64,000 nucleotides of DNA, taken from the NCBI RefSeq assembly GCF_003003175.1, contig NZ_PVTY01000001.1, positions 186,001 to 250,000 on the forward strand, written 5' to 3'. The position numbers and the translations under genes were made by a program. Shown in pieces: positions 18,301 through 25,238 of this stretch (the first letter of the stretch is position 1; each line of letters starts with the position of its first letter). Under the pieces are notes generated by a model, which searched no databases, was not told the origin of the DNA, and worked only from the letters and a program-made list of their open reading frames with translations. The stretch is from Nesterenkonia sandarakina. GTDB taxonomy: Bacteria > Actinomycetota > Actinomycetes > Actinomycetales > Micrococcaceae.

Positions 18301-18390
18301 CTTCAGACGCGGTGGCAGGACCGAAGATCGCAGCAGGGCCGGAACCGGCCGGGCACCATCGATGTGAAGGACAGTGAAGGCGATGACTGA
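15370..18390 (+). CDS. Two-domain glycosyltransferase (GT-B-like plus GT2), 1006 residues
   Basis: This is a very large predicted cytoplasmic glycosyltransferase with no membrane segment. The N-terminal half (about 100-480) looks like a CgeB/GT-B-type fold with QACGTMVFSTYNQGVNSYYP near 400. The C-terminal half is a GT2 (GT-A) domain starting near 656 with AVVVPIYNNGDHLRHKAF, LINDGSTD, and the metal-binding YLDPDDEEL. A C-terminal helical region follows. The start is uncertain: GTG at 15370 has no close ribosome site, but a TAGAGT seven bases upstream suggests a leaderless message. It is paralogous to the 934-residue enzyme at 18772. Likely role: building a cell-wall polymer; donor and acceptor are unknown. 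Confidence 0.8.
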   Translation: MRWIDLHPSDAASETTTVAERDAATDADVLSAARVAHQTALASAAQAHRAAAKSWSGLAQDSMATSLHQRHASAHLSRADALSETGSPATLAGADQLESPTLAWRKALSAATQLPPAEAGVSRPHLDLRVGLVAGPRLHAGFFGLAEFRDLTSENWETQLENLDLVLIGSEAEDSREFLTETLIPAARAQGLSVALVVTSGPRLGPWSVIAESCTHVFATDPEAATLLRSHCPENTPVEVIPHPVSPMLHSPLGTRPAPTRLIALLGIEQLRPAPHLDEPQFIPPLFDGVLGSGRPTALLPPHLTPGFQATSAPTPRPASDPSPKRRSPLASPPASREPQPYHWAIPADYAPWTLTRAEAALLGTAAESARMQRAMDVGLAVNAVKDSQAVFDPQILQLQACGTMVFSTYNQGVNSYYPQVHIANSAEDVSKTLETMSLDELRRVQGDGIRRIFTDHHGSDVLTRIARTAGCAVEAAQDRVLVVVDDLTDALRADIASQTHPRVETTSWAELAAGTPPTGGFEILVPLDPTRRYSPEYLADHVAAFRYQGASVTTKLDGDAASTDDAAHQRRAGVTDLGLSAWWRPAFAALRSPDALLKTLEAGQGASSSTMPVYALDHLGHRPVGARRDIDREQGTDIAEAREEFRRTVEEQGLELAVVVPIYNNGDHLRHKAFASLRRSSIFEKMHILLINDGSTDASTVETIEELAHAWPNVSAFHHSLGGSGSASRPRNTGLALSFTEFVTYLDPDDEELEDGYWELLERLREAPAADYALGTMAVWTRNYAVHDYHERFQAGVEHRDGLDWPKPEALVALNFRPASIEALVARTAWLQSLGLVQPVGAVGQDTYFFQQMFFHTRAYVPVYRPVYTYYGAVETSIVNVISPNYFRKYLILEQDRAAWLREVGLLEVYLEQRFESFFVSWYLQKFKHVLPHEREEAAGVLRELIAAYGDVRWRDPRGRSFFRSSQGRPDETAGQLQTRWQDRRSQQGRNRPGTIDVKDSEGDD

Positions 18391-18775
18391 GACCGAGCAG
18401 ACGAGCAGCACCGCCGCGGCGCGGACCGAGGACGCGCGCACCGCCGGGACCGACCTCAGCGAGAATGCTCGTGAGGTCGTGGTCGAGCTGCTCAAGCAGC
18501 ACCAGGCGCTGCTCGCCGAGCTTCACTGGGCCTACGGTCAGCTCGAACGCGTCCAAGAGGTCGACATCGCCGCGCTCAAACAGCGCGTCTCGGAGCTCGA
18601 AGACCATCGCCCCGGCGGAAAGGACTCACGGGCGGCGTCCGCGGCGGGGTCCTCGAAGATGCGCAAGCGCGTGGAGTTCACCCTGCAACACCCAGACAAG
18701 GCTGCGCGGGCCGCCGGACGCAAGCTCTCGAGACCGTTCGAACGGGTGGCCCGCAGAGCAGGGTTCAACCGGTGA
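18383..18775 (+). CDS. Small coiled-coil protein between paired glycosyltransferases
   Basis: I do not recognise the family. The 130-residue protein has a polar Thr/Ala-rich N-terminus (1-30), a predicted coiled coil at about 32-75 (ENAREVVVELLKQHQALLAE through LKQRVSELED), a flexible Gly/Ser linker, and a strongly basic C-terminus (KLSRPFERVARRAGF) that could contact membrane or nucleic acid. There is no signal peptide or membrane helix. The ATG at 18383 overlaps the previous stop, and its own stop overlaps the next start (GTGA at 18772-18775). Such tight coupling suggests stoichiometric production with the two enzymes, perhaps as a scaffold or membrane tether. A GTG at 18374 is an alternative start. 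Confidence 0.75.
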   Translation: MTETEQTSSTAAARTEDARTAGTDLSENAREVVVELLKQHQALLAELHWAYGQLERVQEVDIAALKQRVSELEDHRPGGKDSRAASAAGSSKMRKRVEFTLQHPDKAARAAGRKLSRPFERVARRAGFNR

Positions 18776-21576
18776 CACCGCAGCCGGGCCGGACCGGTCC
18801 GACCCTGCGCGGGGACCGCTTGGAGGCAGGTGCCGCGCGGATCGCTGAGCTCCTGGCCGCACCCGACCCGCTGCGCGCGCTGCACGAAAATGGGACGATG
18901 GCGCTTCTGGGCCCGACTCCCGGAAGCCCGTTCTCTCGCGGCAGGACAGACGCCTCGGACCTGCTCGACCAGCTGGCTCCGGCGATGGGCGCGCTGCCGG
19001 ACCCAGAGCCCGGGGTCTCGAGGCCGCGCCTGGCGCTGCGAATAGCAGTCATCGACGACGAGCAGACCCAGCAGGTGCTGCGCGGGGCCGCTGACGTCAC
19101 CGGCTTCCCTGCGACGCGACTCAGGCAGGAACCCTCAGCGCTCGACGGGGTCGATCTGGTGATCCTGACCCCGGTCAGCATCGGCGCGCGATACAGCGTC
19201 CCGCCGGAGGGAACCGTGGAGGGCACCGAGGACCAGCGCCAGGCCTGGGTGAAGCTGCTGCTGACCGAGGTGATACCCGGCTGCCGCCGCCGAGACGTCC
19301 CCGTGGTCTTCTGGGACCGTACGACGCGCAGCACCACCGCCACCGGCCGCGACCTGGCCAACGCCTGCGACAGGGTCTTCGCGGTCTCAGACGAGGCCGC
19401 CCGCCGCTATGCCGCCACGCGGAGGGACGAGACTGAGGTCCTCCGCGTGCCGATGGTGGTCAATCCGCTGCAGAACACGCCGCTGGGCACCCGCGGCGCC
19501 AGCTCCGCCGTGATCACCTTCGGCGACGCCCAGGTCGACCAGAACCCCGAGGACCTGCGGATGATGGCGGACTGGATCCTCGACGGCGTCAGCGCCCTTG
19601 GTCTCCCCGCCGCCCTGCTGCGCCGGGGTGAGGCGGACACCTTCCCAGCAGGGATCGGGGCCGGCTTCGCGGCACGTCATTGGCCGCTGCTCGTCAACAG
19701 CCCGGGATCCGCCGCGATCGCGGCCATCGACCGGGTCACCGACATCGGCATCGTGCTCAATGACGTGCTCCGCTCCCAGACACTCTATGACCGGCGCATC
19801 ATCGAGCTGCAGGCCGCCGGTTCCCTGGTGCTCAGCGGCTATAACCAGGGTGTCAACTCTTACCTCCCGCACGTGAGGGTCCCGCAATCAGCGGTGGACG
19901 TCTCCGATGCCCTCGCCTCGCTGACCCTCGGAGAGCTCCGACGCGTCCAGGGGGACGGGATCCGCACCGCCTTCAGCAACCACCACGTCTCGGACGTGCT
20001 CGCGATCATCTGTGCGGCGGTGGGCTTCTCCCCAGCGCCACCTCCAGAACGGGTGCTCGCGGTCGTCGAGCAGAGCGGGCGGACTGGGCACCAGGACCAG
20101 CTGGACCCGGTGCTGAGCGCAGAGATGGCGTCGCAGACCCACGCGGAGGTTCCTCTGGTCTCCTGGGACCAGGTGCCGGCCCGCCACGGCAGCTATGACA
20201 TCCTGCTGCCGGTCTCCGTTGAGCGCCACTACTCCCCCACCTACGCGGCAGACATGGTCACCGCGTTCCGCTATCAGAGCGCCGGCATCGTCTCGAAGCT
20301 GGACGGAACTGCCGAGCAGACCGATCACTCGGCGCTGCGCCACGAGACGCTGTCTCCGGAAGCGACCGAGACTCTGTGCCTAGACCTCACGGCCTGGTGG
20401 CATCCCGCCGTCTCCGCGACCGCCAGCGCTGCGGCGCTGCGAGCCCATGCCCGAGGCGAGCGGACCTTCTTCGGTGATCACCTCGGTCATCATGCCCGTC
20501 GGTCCGGCGCCTCGGCGCGTCGAGATCGCCCCGAGCTGCTGGTCGATGAGGATCGCGCGGCAAGCTCAGCGCTCATCGCCGCCACCGCGGACGCGCTGGA
20601 TCTGCAGCTGACGGTGATCGTGCCGGTCTACAACAACGGCGACCATCTTCGACACAAGGCCTTCGCCTCACTGCGCCGATCTTCGGTGTTCGAGAAGATG
20701 CACGTGCTGCTGGTCAACGACGGGTCCACCGACCCGGTCACGGTGGACACCGTGGAGGAGCTGGCCCACGAGTACTCCAACGTGACGGTCTACCACCACG
20801 GCGGGGGCGGCTCAGGCTCTGCCTCCCGACCGCGCAACACCGGCCTCGAGCTGACCCACACTCCCTTCGTCACCTACCTGGATCCCGATAATGAGGCGGT
20901 GGAGGACGGCTTCGCGAGCCTGCTGTCAGACCTGTCATCGCACGAGGACGTCGACTTCGTGCTGGGCGATATGACCCAGTGGGCCAGTCGGTTCGGCAGG
21001 CTGCGCTACAGCCAGCTGCTGAGGGAGGCCCTTGCTGAACACCAGGATGCCTCGGGCACGATCACCGTGCCCCGCGATGCCCTCGAGCGACTGCGCTTTC
21101 GGCCCATGGGGATCCAGACCGTCATTGCGCGCACCGAGTGGCTCAAGGGCTGCGGACTCGAGCAGCCCGTGGGGGCAGTGGGCCAGGACAGCTACTTCTT
21201 CCAGCAGATGCTCTACTGCGCCCGCCGCATCCGGGTGCAGGACATCGGGGTGCATACCTATTACGCCGTGGTCAGTGACTCCACGGTGAACACCATCAAC
21301 CCGGGCTACTTCGAGAAGTACCGTCCGCTCGACGCCGCACGCGCCGACTGGCTGCGCGAGGTGGGCAAGCTGGAGGACTACAGGGCCCTGCGTCTGGAGC
21401 CGTTCTTCGTGAGCTGGATGCTCCCGAAGCTGCGCCGGCTCGAGTCAGATCCGGCGAGCTGGCTCTTCGCAGCCGAGACCCTGGCAGACATCCTGGGCTA
21501 CTACGGGGATCACCAGTGGACCACTCCCGCGGCGATAGAGTTCTGGGACCATCTGGCAAAGGCGCGTCGCGGCTGA
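18772..21576 (+). CDS. Two-domain glycosyltransferase (GT-B-like plus GT2), 934 residues
   Basis: Paralogue of the 1006-residue enzyme upstream, with the same order of parts: a divergent N-terminal region, a GT-B-like block with QAAGSLVLSGYNQGVNSYLP near 355, and a GT2 domain starting near 612 with IVPVYNNGDHLRHKAF, LVNDGSTD and TYLDPDNEAV. The last motif reads DPDN where the partner has DPDD, so the two may differ in metal or acceptor handling. GTG at 18772 overlaps the preceding stop. No membrane helices are seen. The two proteins probably act in one pathway, for example alternating sugars of a repeat unit; that is inference. Confidence 0.8.
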   Translation: MTPQPGRTGPTLRGDRLEAGAARIAELLAAPDPLRALHENGTMALLGPTPGSPFSRGRTDASDLLDQLAPAMGALPDPEPGVSRPRLALRIAVIDDEQTQQVLRGAADVTGFPATRLRQEPSALDGVDLVILTPVSIGARYSVPPEGTVEGTEDQRQAWVKLLLTEVIPGCRRRDVPVVFWDRTTRSTTATGRDLANACDRVFAVSDEAARRYAATRRDETEVLRVPMVVNPLQNTPLGTRGASSAVITFGDAQVDQNPEDLRMMADWILDGVSALGLPAALLRRGEADTFPAGIGAGFAARHWPLLVNSPGSAAIAAIDRVTDIGIVLNDVLRSQTLYDRRIIELQAAGSLVLSGYNQGVNSYLPHVRVPQSAVDVSDALASLTLGELRRVQGDGIRTAFSNHHVSDVLAIICAAVGFSPAPPPERVLAVVEQSGRTGHQDQLDPVLSAEMASQTHAEVPLVSWDQVPARHGSYDILLPVSVERHYSPTYAADMVTAFRYQSAGIVSKLDGTAEQTDHSALRHETLSPEATETLCLDLTAWWHPAVSATASAAALRAHARGERTFFGDHLGHHARRSGASARRDRPELLVDEDRAASSALIAATADALDLQLTVIVPVYNNGDHLRHKAFASLRRSSVFEKMHVLLVNDGSTDPVTVDTVEELAHEYSNVTVYHHGGGGSGSASRPRNTGLELTHTPFVTYLDPDNEAVEDGFASLLSDLSSHEDVDFVLGDMTQWASRFGRLRYSQLLREALAEHQDASGTITVPRDALERLRFRPMGIQTVIARTEWLKGCGLEQPVGAVGQDSYFFQQMLYCARRIRVQDIGVHTYYAVVSDSTVNTINPGYFEKYRPLDAARADWLREVGKLEDYRALRLEPFFVSWMLPKLRRLESDPASWLFAAETLADILGYYGDHQWTTPAAIEFWDHLAKARRG

Positions 21577-21600
21577 ACACGTAGATGATGCCCGCGCCGA

Positions 21601-23796
21601 TCATTCCTGCAGCGCGGGCTCCATCCGTTCGTCCAGCTCCGCGGTGACCGAGCGGACGAAGTTCTGTGAGACGTGGCTGTTGTCGTTATAGGTGATCGCC
21701 CCGCCCAGCACCGCGTAGCAGGTGGCCTCCTCCTCTGAGCAGAGCAGATCCTCCGTCGGTACGAAGTGGTAGTTCTCCGCTTCGGCGAAGACCGTCTCGG
21801 ACTGGGTCAGCCAGCGCTCAGTCACCCTGGTGTCCTCGAGGTCGTCGTTGCAGGCTGACGGGTCGTCCTCGTTCAGCGCCACGCACTCTGGCAGCGTCTC
21901 CTCGTCATTGCGTTCGACGTTGAGCCGAGGGATCTCGCCCAGGACGACGACCTCCTTCTCGGCGTCGAGCCAGAACTGGATGGGAGTCAGCATGCTGCGC
22001 GCCGGAGCGGTGAGCTCCACCTCGGAGTCCGGCAGGTCCACCTCGACGTCGGGGCCCGCGAAGCCACTGGTCATCTGACTCCCGGCCACCACGACGGTCT
22101 CCACCTGGTCATCCTCGGCGAGCATGTCGAGGATCTCCAGGTTGGCCTCTCCGCAGGGATCCTCTGCTTCGGCGTAGGTCGCGGCTCGCGGGGTGCAGCT
22201 GGAACGGGTCAGCACGAGCAGCTGTTTGCCGGCCTCCTGAGCGATCTCGTCGAGGGCCGGCAGCCACATGGTGGCGTGGGAATCACCGAACACCGCGATG
22301 GTGCCGTCGGCCTCGGACTCGTCGGCGCCGAGCCAGCACTCGGGGACCCCCGGGTCCTCAGCTTCGGCCTGGCACCCGGGATACACCGGCGCCCGTGGCT
22401 GCTCGGCGACCTCGGCCGCCGAGGGCGCGAGCCCCAGCGTGCCTTCGAACGGGTCCCCACACTGATCGGGATTCGCCAGCGCCCGGTAGCCATAGCAGGG
22501 GTGGTCCTCAGAGAGCTCCGAGGCGGTGAACTCCTGCTCCACGACCTCCACCGAGTAGTGGGCGATGCCCACCACCAGTGCCATCCCTGCGCCGGCGGCG
22601 ACCATAGTGCGCCAGGTGGGCAGCAGGACCCTCGCCCGGCGCAGCGGAGTCTCGTAGAATCTGGTGCTCAGCGCGGAGATCACGACTACCCCGAGGATCA
22701 GTGCGACCTTGACCTCCCACTGCTCGGCGGTCTCCAGCAGGTAGGGCGCGAAGATCACCACCGGCCAGTGCCAGAGGTAGATCGCGTAGGACCAGTCGCC
22801 GATCGCGGTGGCGGGTCGCAGCGAGAGCCACCAGTGGATCCCGGTCCAACGCGCTTTGCCGCCGCAGGCCATCAGCAGGGTCGCTCCGACGGTCGGGATC
22901 AGTGCCGTCCAGCCGGGGAAGGGCGTCATCTCGCTGTAGGCGTACGCCGAACCCAGGATCATTGCGAATCCAGCCCAGCCCAGCAGGTTTCCCCACCGTC
23001 CGGTGAACTGGCTGGCACCGAGGACCAGGGCGAGCAGAGCGCCCAGCGCGAACTCCCAGATCCTGGTGGGCGTGATGAAGTACGCCTGGGCTGAGGAATC
23101 GGCGGTGTAATAGATCGAGAAAGCCAGGGAGCTCGCGCCGAGAAGTCCGATCACCCAGAGGAAGATCCTTCGAGTGTAGTTGCGCGGCACCGCCTCTCCA
23201 TCGGCAGCAGGCCGGCCGCGCCGAGCCAGGAGAGCGATGCCCAGGACGACGGCCAGCAGCACCGGCCACAGGACGTAGAACTGTTCTTCCACGGAGAGCG
23301 ACCAGAAGTGCTGCACCGCGGTGGCGCGCTCGTCGGCCTTGGAATAGTCGATCGCATCATCAGCCAGGACCCAGTTCTGCACATACAGCGCCGAGGCCAT
23401 GATCTGCCGGCGGGTGCTCTGCCATTCGGTGCTGGGCAGGACCATCACCGCCGCGATTGCGGTGAGCCCGAGCACCAGCAGGCTCAGTGGCAGCAGGCGC
23501 CGAATCCTGCGCGCCCAGAACCGTCCCAGCCGTATCCGGCCGGTCCTTGCCGCCTCCTTGAACAGGTGGGCCGTGATCAGGTAGCCGGAGATCACGAAGA
23601 AGACGTCCACGCCCACATATCCGCCGGTCAGATGCTCCGGCCAGAAGTGATAGGCGACGACGAGCAGCACCGCCAGCGCGCGCAGGCCCTGGATCTCCGG
23701 CTGGAATCGTCCGCTGCGCGAGGTCCGTCCGCCGGCCTCCGGCACGGTCGGCGAAGCGACCGGCAAGGCGGAGGTGGGCTCAGCGCGTGTGGACAT
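21601..23796 (-). CDS. OafA-type membrane O-acyltransferase with SGNH domain (copy A)
   Basis: This is a 731-residue acyltransferase-3/SGNH fusion that transfers acyl (typically acetyl) groups onto surface glycans. The N-terminal membrane domain (about 30-390, ten or so helices) has the conserved VAYHFWP and GVDVFFVISGYLI motifs. The C-terminal extracytoplasmic SGNH domain has FGDSHATMWLPALDEI and DNSHVSQNF, giving the catalytic Ser and the Asp-His pair. I chose ATG 23796 because the paralogue at 25239 starts at the same point; AAGGA lies 15 bases upstream, which is rather far. The open frame continues to 23973 without homology. It ends convergently 24 bases from the 934-residue glycosyltransferase. 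Confidence 0.88.
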   Translation of the reverse strand: MSTRAEPTSALPVASPTVPEAGGRTSRSGRFQPEIQGLRALAVLLVVAYHFWPEHLTGGYVGVDVFFVISGYLITAHLFKEAARTGRIRLGRFWARRIRRLLPLSLLVLGLTAIAAVMVLPSTEWQSTRRQIMASALYVQNWVLADDAIDYSKADERATAVQHFWSLSVEEQFYVLWPVLLAVVLGIALLARRGRPAADGEAVPRNYTRRIFLWVIGLLGASSLAFSIYYTADSSAQAYFITPTRIWEFALGALLALVLGASQFTGRWGNLLGWAGFAMILGSAYAYSEMTPFPGWTALIPTVGATLLMACGGKARWTGIHWWLSLRPATAIGDWSYAIYLWHWPVVIFAPYLLETAEQWEVKVALILGVVVISALSTRFYETPLRRARVLLPTWRTMVAAGAGMALVVGIAHYSVEVVEQEFTASELSEDHPCYGYRALANPDQCGDPFEGTLGLAPSAAEVAEQPRAPVYPGCQAEAEDPGVPECWLGADESEADGTIAVFGDSHATMWLPALDEIAQEAGKQLLVLTRSSCTPRAATYAEAEDPCGEANLEILDMLAEDDQVETVVVAGSQMTSGFAGPDVEVDLPDSEVELTAPARSMLTPIQFWLDAEKEVVVLGEIPRLNVERNDEETLPECVALNEDDPSACNDDLEDTRVTERWLTQSETVFAEAENYHFVPTEDLLCSEEEATCYAVLGGAITYNDNSHVSQNFVRSVTAELDERMEPALQE
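22750..22797. repeat. 48-bp perfect direct repeat, copy 1
   Basis: Bases 22750-22797 are identical to 26400-26447 and lie in the same orientation inside the membrane domains of the two paralogous acyltransferases. A further 31-base identity follows at 22808-22838. The spacing is 3650 bases, and wecC lies between the copies. Confidence 0.9.
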
Positions 23797-23909
23797 AGAC
23801 GGTTCTTGGATTCCTTCGACGCTCGATTGCAACCGAACTAAGATATCGCCGTTTTCTGAGAATCCCCGACCCCACACCGGACCCCGGATTCTGGAGCTCG
23901 AATCAGGTA

Positions 23910-23938
23910 GTGACCGCATGAACCCGCTGGGATAGACT
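23910..23938 (+). promoter_or_regulatory. Candidate promoter for wecC
   Basis: GTGACC at 23910-23915 (-35-like) is separated by 17 bases from TAGACT at 23933-23938 (-10-like). Transcription would start near 23945, giving a leader of about 55 bases that holds a small hairpin (CAGCCC at 23949-23954 with GGGCTG at 23958-23963). Confidence 0.4.
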
Positions 23939-23999
23939 CGCGTGCTGTCAGCCCCTCGGGCTGCCAGCTCCACCGTGTCGCCTAAGAAAGTGATCCACC

Positions 24000-25235
24000 T
24001 TGCCCAGGAACCTCTCGCGCGTCGCTGTCATCGGCCTCGGCTACATCGGTCTGCCCACCGCCGCCATCCTCGCGGACCATGGCGTCACCACCATCGGCAT
24101 GGACGTCTCCGAGCGCAATGTCGCGGCGATCAACAGGGGTGAGGTGCCCTTCGTGGAGCCCGGGCTTCGTGAGGTCCTGCAGCGCGCGGTCACCAGCGGC
24201 ACGCTGAGCGCCACCACGCAGACGCCGGAGGCCGATGCCTATATCGTCGCGGTCCCCACTCCCTTCACCGAGACCCACTCGGCTGACCTGTCCTATATCG
24301 AGGCTGCCGCAGACGGGATCGCCGCGAAGCTCACCGGTGGGGAGCTGGTCATCCTTGAATCGACCTCTCCGCCCGGCGCAACCGAACATCTCGCGCAGCG
24401 CATCCTGTCCGCCCGCCCCGATCTCAGCGCCGACGACATCCTGGTCGCCCACTGCCCTGAACGCGTGCTGCCGGGGAAGATCATGGAAGAGATGATCACC
24501 AATGACCGGATCATCGGTGGCTTGACGCCGGAGGCTGCGGAGGCCGCCCGTGATCTCTACGCGGCCTTCTGCAAGGGTGAGTTCCTGCTCACCGACGCCC
24601 GCACCGCAGAGATGGCGAAGCTCACGGAGAACAGCTTCCGCGACGTCAACATCGCGTTCGCCAACGAGCTCTCGGTCATCAGCCACAAGCTCGGGATCGA
24701 TGTCTGGGAGTTGATCGAGCTCGCCAACCACCACCCGCGGGTCAACATCCTCCAGCCCGGTCCCGGAGTCGGGGGTCACTGCATCGCGGTGGATCCGTGG
24801 TTCATCGTCGACGCCGCTCCGCAGGATGCAAACCTCATCCGCACCGCGCGTCAGACCAACGATGCCAAGCCCGAATGGGTTCTGGGCAGGATAGAACAGG
24901 CGCTGGAATCTGCAGGGGCCGGAGCCACGGTGGCGCTGCTGGGACTGGCCTTCAAGGCGAACATCGATGATCTGCGCGAGTCCCCGTCGCTGCACATCGC
25001 CGAGCAGCTCGCCCGGCGCGCCCCCGATGCGCAGCTGCTCGCAGTGGAGCCGCATATCGAGGCGCTTCCCGCCTCACTCACCGGGTTCGGCAACGTCACG
25101 CTGAGCGGACTCGAGGAGGCCCTGGACCGTGCCGACGTCGTCGTGCTGCTGGTCGATCATCAGGTGTTCAAGGAGCTCCCCGTCTCCCGCCTGGACGACG
25201 CGACGGTGATCGACACCCGCGGCATCTGGCGCTGA
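24000..25235 (+). CDS. wecC: UDP-N-acetyl-D-mannosamine dehydrogenase
   Basis: WecC oxidises UDP-ManNAc twice with NAD to UDP-ManNAcA, the uronic sugar donor of teichuronic-acid-type polymers. The 411-residue protein has the N-terminal Rossmann motif VIGLGYIGLPTA, a central helical segment with EMAKLTENSFRDVNIAF, the catalytic Cys near 261 in GVGGHCIAVDPWF, and a C-terminal NAD-family domain (LGLAFKANIDDLRESPS). The GVGGHCI...DPWF form separates it from UDP-glucose dehydrogenases. The start is TTG at 24000; no better in-frame codon precedes it. It stands alone on the plus strand between two minus-strand acyltransferases. The enzyme making its substrate, WecB, is encoded at 42.7 kb. Confidence 0.9.
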   Translation: MPRNLSRVAVIGLGYIGLPTAAILADHGVTTIGMDVSERNVAAINRGEVPFVEPGLREVLQRAVTSGTLSATTQTPEADAYIVAVPTPFTETHSADLSYIEAAADGIAAKLTGGELVILESTSPPGATEHLAQRILSARPDLSADDILVAHCPERVLPGKIMEEMITNDRIIGGLTPEAAEAARDLYAAFCKGEFLLTDARTAEMAKLTENSFRDVNIAFANELSVISHKLGIDVWELIELANHHPRVNILQPGPGVGGHCIAVDPWFIVDAAPQDANLIRTARQTNDAKPEWVLGRIEQALESAGAGATVALLGLAFKANIDDLRESPSLHIAEQLARRAPDAQLLAVEPHIEALPASLTGFGNVTLSGLEEALDRADVVVLLVDHQVFKELPVSRLDDATVIDTRGIWR

Positions 25236-25238
25236 GGC

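Noticed and set aside
24000-25235. UDP-glucose 6-dehydrogenase
   Set aside because: The GVGGHCI...DPWF active-site form and the presence of wecB fit UDP-ManNAc dehydrogenase better.
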